This document shows positions 42,924 through 50,858 of a stretch of 64,000 nt of DNA, piece after piece. The stretch is from the NCBI GenBank assembly GCA_031292755.1, contig JARLGM010000011.1:1-64000 (forward strand). The letters are read 5' to 3'. This DNA is from Candidatus Sulfopaludibacter sp. (lineage in GTDB: Bacteria; Acidobacteriota; Terriglobia; Bryobacterales; Bryobacteraceae). Below the pieces are notes generated by a model. That model was not told where the DNA came from, did not search any database, and was given only the letters and a program-made list of their open reading frames with translations. The position numbers were made by a program, and so were the translations under genes. Position 1 is the first letter of the stretch. The number at the start of each line of letters is the position of its first letter.

Positions 42924-43064
42924 CTATCTTTTTTTTCTTGACAGCCCGGGATCAGGGAGCTTTATAGCGACACCGCCCGAGAGGGTCACGCGATCTCCAT
43001 CACGGTGAATCTTCAGGGAGCCGGCGGGAGTAAGTCCTTCGACTACCTTCTCCGGCCTTGCCAA
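42924..43064 (-). other. Possible short coding remnant after the second ADOP gene
   Basis: 46 codons from TTG 43064 read PEKVVEGLTPAGSLKIHRDG then a strand-like RVTLSGGVAIKLPDPGL and a Lys/Arg-rich end. The pattern is protein-like and the frame is also open back into the ADOP 3' end, but there is no ribosome binding site and no recognisable family. It may be a remnant of a gene tail. Confidence 0.25.
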
Positions 43065-43071
43065 TGTTGCT

Positions 43072-45516
43072 TTATTCGTGGCGCAAGGCCGTCATGGGAT
43101 CCAGGCCGGCCGCACGCCGCGCCGGAATGAAGCAGGCCAGCAAGGCCGCGATGGCCAGTAGAGCCACCACGCCCAATACGGCAATGGGATCGGTGACAGG
43201 CACCTGAAACACTTCGCTGCGCAGTAGGCGCGCCAGCACGAAGCTGCCAAGCAGCCCGGCGCCCAGGCCCGCGATGGCCAGCCTGCCGCCCATGGCGAGC
43301 ATCAGGCTGAGCACGTCGCGACGCTGCGCTCCCAGCGCCATGCGCACACCGATCTCGTGGGTGCGCCGCGCAACCGTATAGGAGAGCACGCTGTATATTC
43401 CGATGGCGGCCAGGGCTAGCCCGAGCAATCCGAAGAAGCTGAACAAGGCCATGTTGAAGCGCGGCTGCACGATTTCCTGTCCTACGATGTCTTCGAGCGT
43501 GATGGGGCGGCTCACCGGCTGGTCTTTGTCGAGTGCCGACACCTGCCGGCGCACCGCATTCAACAGCAGCATGGGGTTGCCCAGGGTACGCACGGCAAGC
43601 ACGCGGCCCGGCGGCGCCACGCTGGTGTAGGGGACATAAATTGCCGGGGCTGGTGCGTCCCGCAGCCCCTCATTCCTTGTATTCCCGAGTATACCGGCGA
43701 TGGTGACATAGCCCGTGGCGCCGGGAGCCGGCAGTGCCGAACCGCCAGGCTTTTCGAGCAAATCCAGCTTGACGCGCCGGCCGATAGGGTTCTCGCCGGC
43801 GGGCCACAATTTCACCGCGGCTTCGTTGATGAGGGCCACGCCGTCGCCGTGGGCCACCTCCTGTTCCGTGATGCCGCGGCCCAGGCGCAGCGGGATTCCC
43901 AGCGTTTGGCCATAGCCCGCGCTCACAAGGCCCACGATGATATTCGGATCGGCGGCAGGCGGCAGGCCTTCAATCGTGTACCGGGACGGGATTCCGCCGA
44001 ACGGCATGCTGCCATTGCCAATCGCCGCCGATTGCACTCCGGGCAGAGCCTGCACTCGTTCCAGGACGCTCTGCGTGAACGCCACGCGCTGCTGATAGGT
44101 GACGTAGCGTTTGGGCGGTAGTTGCACACCCACCATGAGGACGCGGTCCGGCTGAAAGCCCACGTCCACGTGTTGCAAATTCACGAAGCCGCGGATGGTC
44201 AGGCTGGCGCCCACCAGCAGCATGACGGAAAGGGCCACTTCAGCTACCACCAGCAGGGACCGGGTCCGGCCGCCGGCGGAAGAGGCGCCGGACATCCGCG
44301 CGGCGTCTTTGAGCGCTTCCACCAGGTCCTGGCGCGAACATTGCAGGGCGGGCACGAGGCCGAAAAGAATGCCGGTCAGGAGTGAGACGCCCACGGAAAA
44401 CGCCAGCACGTACGCGTTGACGGTAATGCGCGCTTCGTTGGGAACGTAGAAATCCGGCATCAGCGCGACGACGCCTTTGGTGAGAGCTTCGGCAAACAGA
44501 ATACCCAAAGCGCCGCCCGCCACGGAGAGGACCAGACTTTCCGTGAGCAACTGGCGGAAGACGTGGCCGCGCGCCGCGCCGACGGACATGCGGACGGCGA
44601 TTTCGCGCGCTCGCGAGGTGGCGCGCGCCAGTTGCAGGTTGGCCACGTTGGCGCAGGCGATCAGCAAGAGGAAACCCACCGCGCCGAACAGCAGCCGCAG
44701 GCTGGATTGCATCTCTCCGGCGGCCGTGGTGATGTCCAGATAGTTGTGCAGCACCGTATCGAAGCCGGTCCGCGGAAAGTTCTCCGGGTGTTCGGCGGCC
44801 AGGCGCATATGCAGAGCCTGCAATTGCTGCTCGGCCGCGCTTTTGGAAACGCCGGGCCGCAGCCGCACGATCGCAGCCACATTCAGACCGCGGTGCAGAT
44901 CCACCGGCATGGGTAGCCAGCCGCCTTCGTTGGTGTACCAGCCAAAGCGCGGCGGCATCACTCCGATGACCGTGCGCGGCTGATCGTTCAGAACCAGCTT
45001 CTGGCCTACGGCGTCGGCGCGGCCATCGAACAGGCGCTGCCAGGCCTTGTAGCTCAGCACGATCACCGGTTCCGGCACGCCGCCGGACGAAACATCGGAA
45101 GGCTGAATGGTGCGGCCGATCACCGGGGGGACGCCGAGAAACTGAAATGCATTGGCGGAGACCAGGATGGACTGGAAGCTCTCCGGCGCGTGATTGCCGG
45201 TGAGCAGGCTCCCCTCGGGATCGGTCGCCATCGCAGCGGAGAACGCGGGCAGCTTTTGCACGTCCAGAAACTCGGCGAGGTGGTGATACCCGCGGCCCTG
45301 CTGGGGATTTTTGCGATTGCGGATCTCGGGCGCCCAGATCTCGCCCGGGCGCGCATAAGGGTATGGCGAGATCAGGACGCCATACACCACGCTGAAGATA
45401 GACGTGGTCGCCCCGATTCCAAGCGCCAGAGAAAGCAGCGCCACCGCGGTGAATCCCGGGCTCTTGCGCAATACGCGGGTGGCGTAGCGGAGGTTCTGCC
45501 AGAAATTTGCGATCAC
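43072..45516 (-). CDS. ADOP-type MacB/FtsX-fold permease, without ATPase partner
   Basis: 814 aa with the duplicated layout: helix AVALLSLALGIGATTSIFSV, MacB_PCD domain, three helices, a second periplasmic domain and three helices, ending GLDPMTALRHE. It shares many motifs with the permease at 33117 (e.g. ARATSRAREIAVRMSVGA, SYTVARRTHEIGVRMALGAQ). No ATPase or adaptor lies beside it, so this is a true orphan of the kind described for Solibacter. The 5' end lies 35 bp from a divergent ADOP fossil on the plus strand. Substrate unknown. Confidence 0.92.
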   Translation of the reverse strand: MIANFWQNLRYATRVLRKSPGFTAVALLSLALGIGATTSIFSVVYGVLISPYPYARPGEIWAPEIRNRKNPQQGRGYHHLAEFLDVQKLPAFSAAMATDPEGSLLTGNHAPESFQSILVSANAFQFLGVPPVIGRTIQPSDVSSGGVPEPVIVLSYKAWQRLFDGRADAVGQKLVLNDQPRTVIGVMPPRFGWYTNEGGWLPMPVDLHRGLNVAAIVRLRPGVSKSAAEQQLQALHMRLAAEHPENFPRTGFDTVLHNYLDITTAAGEMQSSLRLLFGAVGFLLLIACANVANLQLARATSRAREIAVRMSVGAARGHVFRQLLTESLVLSVAGGALGILFAEALTKGVVALMPDFYVPNEARITVNAYVLAFSVGVSLLTGILFGLVPALQCSRQDLVEALKDAARMSGASSAGGRTRSLLVVAEVALSVMLLVGASLTIRGFVNLQHVDVGFQPDRVLMVGVQLPPKRYVTYQQRVAFTQSVLERVQALPGVQSAAIGNGSMPFGGIPSRYTIEGLPPAADPNIIVGLVSAGYGQTLGIPLRLGRGITEQEVAHGDGVALINEAAVKLWPAGENPIGRRVKLDLLEKPGGSALPAPGATGYVTIAGILGNTRNEGLRDAPAPAIYVPYTSVAPPGRVLAVRTLGNPMLLLNAVRRQVSALDKDQPVSRPITLEDIVGQEIVQPRFNMALFSFFGLLGLALAAIGIYSVLSYTVARRTHEIGVRMALGAQRRDVLSLMLAMGGRLAIAGLGAGLLGSFVLARLLRSEVFQVPVTDPIAVLGVVALLAIAALLACFIPARRAAGLDPMTALRHE

Positions 45517-45551
45517 CTTTGGTAGACGATGGGAGCGAAGATATTGTTAGG

Positions 45552-45870
45552 ATGCCGATCTGGATTCTGGCGTTTTTCCTCGCCGCTCAGGATCATCCCA
45601 CACAGACGGGCGCGCCGCTGGGGAAGGTGGAGCTGCCGCCCGGGCAGTACCGCCTGAAAGGCCATCGCAATGGCTACCGGGTTACGTATTATTTCAATCC
45701 GGATATCCCCATCGGCAGTATCCAGACGCTCGACGCCATGCTGGACGGCGCCATGCGCGAGGAGCGCATGATCGCGCAGCTTTCCGGCGTTTTCGGAGTC
45801 CCGGCGCTGCCGCTGGCGGCCACCGGATTGTATCGATCCGCTGGTGGCCCTCCGCCACGAAGAATCTACC
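45552..45870 (+). pseudogene. ADOP permease fossil fused to another gene's 5' end
   Basis: The frame from ATG 45552 has a signal-peptide-like start (PIWILAFFLAAQ). From 45696 it reads NPDIPIGSIQTLDAMLDGAM and REERMIAQLSGVFGVPALPLAATGLY, the second periplasmic domain and third-last helix of an ADOP permease. Near 45829 the frame shifts by one and reads CIDPLVALRHEE, the ADOP C terminus (compare [12 protein letters not shown] and GLDPMTALRHE). The roughly 90-100 residues normally lying between are deleted. It is therefore a decayed permease 3' end with an unrelated start. Confidence 0.7.
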
Positions 45871-45879
45871 GTGAATCGT

Positions 45880-47322
45880 TCAAGCCGTCCCCGGCGGACG
45901 CCGCTTGTGCCAGTCGGTGCGTGTCTGGAAATCTCTGCCGATGGTCAGCAGCAGGTTTTCCGAGAACGGCGCGCCCACCACCTGCAGGGCCACCGGCAGG
46001 CTCCCGGCCATGCCGCAGGGCAGCACCAGCGCAGGCAGGCCGGCCAGGTTACCGGCGGGAATAATCCCCTGGAAACCCGGCGGGGTGCCTTCGGGAGGCT
46101 GCGCGCTGCCGGGCGCGGGGCGATCCAGCGGCTGATCGATTTTGGTGGCCGGTCCCGGCCGGCCCGGCGTGACCACCGCATCCACTTCGCTGAAAAATCG
46201 CCGGAAGGCTGCCTGCATCAGACGGCGCAGGCGCATGGCCTTCAGGTAATCCTTGGCGGGCACTTCCAGGCTGGCCTTCAGACCGGCAATCTGCATGGCA
46301 TCGGTTAGTTGATCCACCTTGCCGCTGGTGATCAGCGGTTCGAAAATGGAACCCTGCTCGGCGGCCAGGATGGTGGAGAGCGCCGGCCCGTAAGGGAACT
46401 GCGGCAGCTTGACCTCGACCATCGTCGCCCCATTCTGCTTGAACGCTTCCAGCGCGGCCTGAAAGGCGGGACGCGCGGCTGGGTCGGCGCGATCGGCAAA
46501 ATCCACTGGCGCGTACCCGATTTTCAGTTCCTTCAGCGCTCGTCCGTATTGCGGGGTGTAATAGAAGCTCCTGCCGGCCGAACCGGGGTCGTCGCTATCC
46601 TTGCCGGAGATCGCTTGCAGGATCGTCCCGCAATCTTCCGCCGTGTGGGCGAAGGGACCCAGCTTGTCCAGCGTCCAGGAGAGCGCCATGGCGCCGCGCC
46701 GGCTCACCAGTCCGTAGGTAGGCCGCAGCGCGGTGACGCCGCAATAAGAAGCCGGGGTGACGATGGATCCCGAAGTCTCCGACCCGATGGCGAACGGCAC
46801 CAGCCCGGCAGCCACGGCGGCGGCCGACCCGCTGGAAGATCCGCCCGACCAGCACGAACGGTCCCAGGGATTCAGCCCCGGACCGAACAGCGAGGCCGAC
46901 GCATAGCGGTATCCGCCTCCGCCGGCCAGTTCCACCATGGAGAGCTTGCCGGCCAGCACGGCGCCCACGCCGGAGAGCTTGTCGATCACCGCGGCGTTGG
47001 TATCGAACACCTGTGCGGCATACGGCTTCGCGCCCCATGTAGTGGGTTGTCCGGCATACGCCAGAAGATCCTTGACCCCGTAGGGAACGCCTTGCAGGGG
47101 GCCGCGCAGACGGCCGCGTTTGATGTCCTGATCGACGGCTTTAGCCTGCTTCAGTGCCTGTTGCAGCAGCGGGAGGGCCAGCGCGTTGTAGCGCGGGCCT
47201 TGCTGTTCCAGGCGATTCACGAACGCGCGAGCCAGTTCTTCGGCGGAGATTTCCTTGCTGGTGAGCTTGCGGTTCAGCTCGTCGATGGTGGCGAAGAAGA
47301 TGTCGGTTCCAATGTCGCCCAT
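45880..47322 (-). CDS. Amidase signature family enzyme
   Basis: 480 aa. The Ser-cisSer-Lys triad is visible: Lys in GVPYGVKDLLAYAG, the Ser-rich cSer region SGGSSSGSAAAVAAG and nucleophile Ser in GSETSGSIVTPAS. This gives a GatA-like fold; but GatB and GatC are not adjacent, and the protein is probably a stand-alone amidase or hydrolase of aryl/alkyl amides. It has no signal peptide. A small Tat-leader peptide gene lies 8 bp upstream on the same strand, suggesting an operon. The 3' end lies 10 bp from an ADOP fossil on the opposite strand. Confidence 0.9.
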   Translation of the reverse strand: MGDIGTDIFFATIDELNRKLTSKEISAEELARAFVNRLEQQGPRYNALALPLLQQALKQAKAVDQDIKRGRLRGPLQGVPYGVKDLLAYAGQPTTWGAKPYAAQVFDTNAAVIDKLSGVGAVLAGKLSMVELAGGGGYRYASASLFGPGLNPWDRSCWSGGSSSGSAAAVAAGLVPFAIGSETSGSIVTPASYCGVTALRPTYGLVSRRGAMALSWTLDKLGPFAHTAEDCGTILQAISGKDSDDPGSAGRSFYYTPQYGRALKELKIGYAPVDFADRADPAARPAFQAALEAFKQNGATMVEVKLPQFPYGPALSTILAAEQGSIFEPLITSGKVDQLTDAMQIAGLKASLEVPAKDYLKAMRLRRLMQAAFRRFFSEVDAVVTPGRPGPATKIDQPLDRPAPGSAQPPEGTPPGFQGIIPAGNLAGLPALVLPCGMAGSLPVALQVVGAPFSENLLLTIGRDFQTRTDWHKRRPPGTA

Positions 47323-47330
47323 GGTCAGCC

Positions 47331-47522
47331 TCAGGCTTTGAACTGGAATGCCGGCTCGGTGCTCATGGGCAATGCCTGGCGGTCCAGGGCGCCGGCGGCA
47401 GTCTTCAGGCGGGCCTGCGCGGCTTTCAGTTCGTCGGCGGGACTGGCGGGCGCGGCAGTCTGGGCAACGGCAGCGGCGGCGGGTGCAAGGATGACGGCAA
47501 GTTCTCGGCGCGTAAACTGCAT
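47331..47522 (-). CDS. Small Tat-leader protein before the amidase gene
   Basis: 63 aa from ATG 47522. A twin-arginine-like leader (MQFTRRELAVILAPAAAAVA) is followed by a short Ala-rich helical stretch DELKAAQARLKTAAGALDRQ and STEPAFQFKA. I recognise no family, but similar short Tat-leader peptides often precede amidase or dehydrogenase genes in related genomes. It is 8 bp from the amidase start and is probably its escort or partner. Confidence 0.5.
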   Translation of the reverse strand: MQFTRRELAVILAPAAAAVAQTAAPASPADELKAAQARLKTAAGALDRQALPMSTEPAFQFKA

Positions 47523-47560
47523 ACGAACCAGCTTACAACGGCGCACGCCGGCTGCCTACG

Positions 47561-49069
47561 CTACCCCTTATACTCCAGCGCTTCGGTGGCGGCTTTCAGC
47601 ATCACGAGGCGTGGAGCGGATTCGCCGGTCCAGATCTCGAACTGGCGAACCGCCTGTTCGATGAACATGTCCAGGCCCGGGATGACGGTCTTTCCCTGTT
47701 CGCGGGCATGTTGCACCAGCAGCGTTTCCAAGGGATTGTAGACCATATCGAAGACAATGTCGGCGGGAATGCTGCCGTTGAAGAAGCATTCGTTCACGTG
47801 GGGGAACATACCCAGCGGCGTGGCATGAATGACGGCATCGAAGTGACGCTGGCCGAGTTGCTCGCGGCCCAGCGCTTCGGCGCCGCAGAGTTTGGAGAGG
47901 GCGCGGACGCGATCGGCATTGCGGCCCACCAGCGAAACCCTGGCGCCGGCATCGGAGAGGGCGCAGGCCGCTCCGCGCGCGGCTCCCCCGTTGCCCACGA
48001 TCAGCACGGACGCTTTCGGCAGCTTCAGAACGCGGGAGAGCGGACCGGTGACGCCGGCGGCATCGGTATTGGTGCCGCGCCACTTACCGGCTTTGCGCCA
48101 CACGGTGTTCACGGCGCCGATGCGCTTGGCCAGCGGATCCACCGCGTCCAGATAGCGGATGATCTTTTGTTTATGCGGAATGGTGACGCTGAACCCGGCC
48201 AGCGGCAGCTTGGCGGCCATGGAGAAAAAGTCGCGCAGGCACGACGGCGACACCAGGAAAGGTAGATAAACCGCGTCCAGCCGGCGGGACTGAAACGCAC
48301 GGTTGTGGACCGCCGGCGAAATGGAGTGGCGAATCGGGTCGGCAATCACCCCGTAGATCTTGGCGGACTTCCCGAGTTTCTCCACGCGATAGAGGTGCCG
48401 CAGGTAACGCGCGTTGACTTGCCCGGCCGCGGTCCCCGAGGCGAACATGGGCGCCGCGTAGGTGTAGACGCCGCCGAACACCGGGGAGAGCACGCGCGTG
48501 GGAAAGCCCAGTTCGCCCATCGCCAGAACGATGAGTTTATGTTTGGGAAGCGCTTTCGCGGCAGAGAGGACGCGGATATTGTCCGAGGGTTTGCGCGCGG
48601 TTGTCACCACCTTGTAAGCGTCGGCCTGCACCTTCATGACGCGATTCATCACCGTGTCCATGGGCGGCGTGGCTTCGAAATTGTGGTACGAAACGATCAC
48701 CTGGGTGCGGCCGCGGAGATAGTGCAGCCGGTCCTGCGCCACTTCCGCCGTTTCGATTTCGATATCGATGGCGTGAGCGCCGGCATCGATCGCCAGGTCC
48801 AGAACCGCCAGTTGCTCTTCGATGCTGCCGTTGAATTTTCCGTGGTTCTGGTGCCGCCGGCAAGTGGCCAGAATGATGCAGTCGGGGAATTGTTCCAGGA
48901 AACCGCGGATCGCGGTCGCGCCCTGGCAAGGGTCATCCAGAAAATCCAAACGGAATTCCAGGAAAACCTCTCCGGCCTCGGCCTCGCGCCGGGCATGGTC
49001 GAGCAATGTTGCAATATCTGGTAATCCCAGCGCGATGCAAATGCGAGGGAGCGACCTTGTCTGCGCCAT
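47561..49069 (-). CDS. aroDE: Bifunctional 3-dehydroquinate dehydratase / shikimate dehydrogenase
   Basis: 502 aa in two parts. Residues about 8-220 are type I dehydroquinase: EFRLDFLDD, DIEIETAEV, the base His in VIVSYHNFEATP, and the Schiff-base Lys in ADAYKVVTTA. Residues about 230-500 are shikimate dehydrogenase: YGVIADPIRHSISPAVHN, TIPHKQKI (catalytic Lys), NTVWRKAGKW-GTNTD, and the NADP-binding GNGGAARGAACAL. Both catalytic sets are complete, so steps three and four of the shikimate pathway are on one chain. Plant and chlamydial enzymes show the same fusion; separate genes are usual in bacteria. It is the last gene of the Tol-Pal cluster, 60 bp after the deoC-like gene. Confidence 0.92.
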   Translation of the reverse strand: MAQTRSLPRICIALGLPDIATLLDHARREAEAGEVFLEFRLDFLDDPCQGATAIRGFLEQFPDCIILATCRRHQNHGKFNGSIEEQLAVLDLAIDAGAHAIDIEIETAEVAQDRLHYLRGRTQVIVSYHNFEATPPMDTVMNRVMKVQADAYKVVTTARKPSDNIRVLSAAKALPKHKLIVLAMGELGFPTRVLSPVFGGVYTYAAPMFASGTAAGQVNARYLRHLYRVEKLGKSAKIYGVIADPIRHSISPAVHNRAFQSRRLDAVYLPFLVSPSCLRDFFSMAAKLPLAGFSVTIPHKQKIIRYLDAVDPLAKRIGAVNTVWRKAGKWRGTNTDAAGVTGPLSRVLKLPKASVLIVGNGGAARGAACALSDAGARVSLVGRNADRVRALSKLCGAEALGREQLGQRHFDAVIHATPLGMFPHVNECFFNGSIPADIVFDMVYNPLETLLVQHAREQGKTVIPGLDMFIEQAVRQFEIWTGESAPRLVMLKAATEALEYKG

Positions 49070-49129
49070 TTAGTCCAAAGACACCTCAGAATAACACGGA
49101 AGAAGCTGCCGTCTTTCAGCTTTCGGCGT

Positions 49130-49843
49130 TCAACTTTTGGGCGCTTCGAGGCACGATTTCCATCCGTCCAGAATAGCCTTGGTAGACTCCGTTCCGATGC
49201 GCGAACAGCCGGCTTCGTACGCCTCCAGCACTTGCTCTACCGTGCTAAGACCCCCAGCCGCCTTGACGCCGATTTCGTCCGGCAGGTGGCGGCGCAGCAG
49301 GGTGACGTCGCTCCGGACATACCCCGAGGGAGCGAAGCCCGTGGAGGTCTGGACGAAATCGACTTCGGCGCGTTCGCAGCAGCCGCAGGCGATGATCTTC
49401 AGCTCATCGGTGAGGTAGGCGGTCTCCAGAATCACCTGGAGCAGGGCGCCCTCGCGGTGGCAGGCTTCCGATGCCTGCATCAGTTCGGTCTGAACGTGCT
49501 GGAACTCACGCGAAATCAGATTCGGCAGCGCGATCGTCATGTCCACTTCCCGGGCTCCGCGGCGGAGCAGGTCGCGAACCTCGTACAGTTTGACGGCGGT
49601 GGTTTGGGATCCGTGCGGAAAGCCCGCCACGCTACCCGGTTTCACAGTGCTACCCTGCAGGGTGCGCACCGCCAGATCGAGATCGCAAGGGCGCACTATG
49701 ACGCTGGCGACACCATAACGTCGGGCCAGTTCCAGGCCCGCCAGCACGGCGGAGGAAGCGAGTTCCGGCTTGACGAGACTGTGATCGATCAGCGCGGCGA
49801 GGTCCTGGTAGGTGGCCAGCGGGGGCCGCGGATCGGGTGCCAC
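49130..49843 (-). CDS. DeoC-family deoxyribose-phosphate aldolase homologue lacking the Schiff-base lysine
   Basis: 237 aa from GTG 49843, which shares a base with the cpoB stop (TAGTG), an arrangement for coupled translation. The TIM-barrel follows DeoC along its whole length: LIDHSLVKPE, VAGFPHGSQTTAVKLYE, REVDMTIAL, LQVILETAYLTDE, VDFVQTSTGFAPSGY, EIGVKAAGGLSTVEQ. In E. coli DeoC the lysine of FIKTSTG (K167) makes the Schiff base; here the codon is CAG (Gln 165). The second catalytic lysine (K201 in E. coli) is kept as K194 in VKAAGG. The enzyme may therefore be inactive as an aldolase or do something else. Confidence 0.85.
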   Translation of the reverse strand: MAPDPRPPLATYQDLAALIDHSLVKPELASSAVLAGLELARRYGVASVIVRPCDLDLAVRTLQGSTVKPGSVAGFPHGSQTTAVKLYEVRDLLRRGAREVDMTIALPNLISREFQHVQTELMQASEACHREGALLQVILETAYLTDELKIIACGCCERAEVDFVQTSTGFAPSGYVRSDVTLLRRHLPDEIGVKAAGGLSTVEQVLEAYEAGCSRIGTESTKAILDGWKSCLEAPKS

Positions 49844-50793
49844 TAGCCCTTCTTCTTCTTCGGAGTGCCGGGTCTGGAGGCTGCCGGCGTAGGGCAATGA
49901 TAGCCCAGGGACGTCAACTGGTTGCAAGCCTGGGCGGCCTGGTCCGAACGCGGATAGTGGGTGATCAGATCGGTGAATTCATCCTTGCCCTGGGTGCGCC
50001 GGCCGGCCTTCACCAGGCTCATGCCCTTGTAGTACATGGCGTCCTTGGTTTTGGCATTCTCGGGGTATTTTTCCAGCACCATGTCGAACTCATTGGCGGC
50101 ATTGTCGTAATCGCCCCGCGAATAGTGAATCTGGGCGATGTAATACTGCGCCATGGGGGCTTGATCGCCGGTGCCGTAATACTTCAGATAATCGCTGTAC
50201 TCCTGCAAAGCCAGATCGAAATTCCCGCCCTGCCGGTCATGTTCCGCCGCGGAATACAGTTCCCCCGGCTGCATCTGCGGCACTGGGGAGCCGGATGGCA
50301 TGGACGTGCCTCCGGGGCCGGTGGTGGTGCTGCCGGGCGGCGGTACGGGTGGCGTCGAGAGCACCTTGACGGCGTTATTGATATCGCTAAGCTGGCTCTT
50401 CAACTGGGAGACTAAGGTCGTCAACTCGCTCACCGCCTGGCTCACCTGGCGGAAGTCGTTGGACAGGGAATCCATGCGGGCGGAGAGGCCGACCACCGGC
50501 GTGACCACCTTTTCCTGTTGGTCGCGCAGATTCTGCTGAATGCTGCTCTGAATCACGGCGACCGAGGTGTTGGCCCGATTGGCAGCGTCGAGCGCCTGCT
50601 GGGTCATAACCGTTAGAGCAGCGAAATTCTTGTCCTGCGCCTGTTGCAGTTGTTTCATCATATCCTGCAACTGAGCGATATCCCGTTGCAGCTCTTGAAT
50701 CTCTTTGCTGGCCGCCTGAGATCGTTCGGGAGCCAGGGTCATCGCCGCCGCCAGCAGCGCCACACACACGAAAAGGCGTCGGAACATATACAA
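49843..50793 (-). CDS. cpoB: Tol-Pal system protein CpoB (YbgF)
   Basis: 316 aa. A signal peptide (MFRRLFVCVALLAAAMTLAP) and an N-terminal coiled-coil trimerisation segment (KEIQELQRDIAQLQDMMKQL). A Pro/Gly linker and a TPR-like C-terminal domain follow (GGNFDLALQEYSDYLKYYGT, NAANEFDMVLEKYPENAKTKD, YYKGMSLVKAGRRTQGKDEF). CpoB coordinates peptidoglycan synthesis with outer-membrane constriction. It follows pal in the usual operon order, and the deoC-like GTG overlaps its stop by one base. Confidence 0.92.
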   Translation of the reverse strand: MYMFRRLFVCVALLAAAMTLAPERSQAASKEIQELQRDIAQLQDMMKQLQQAQDKNFAALTVMTQQALDAANRANTSVAVIQSSIQQNLRDQQEKVVTPVVGLSARMDSLSNDFRQVSQAVSELTTLVSQLKSQLSDINNAVKVLSTPPVPPPGSTTTGPGGTSMPSGSPVPQMQPGELYSAAEHDRQGGNFDLALQEYSDYLKYYGTGDQAPMAQYYIAQIHYSRGDYDNAANEFDMVLEKYPENAKTKDAMYYKGMSLVKAGRRTQGKDEFTDLITHYPRSDQAAQACNQLTSLGYHCPTPAASRPGTPKKKKG

Positions 50794-50858
50794 CTCTCCT
50801 CTCGGAGGCGATGACGGCCGCGATCGGCCGTCCCCGCCACACTGCCTCTGGTACTATT

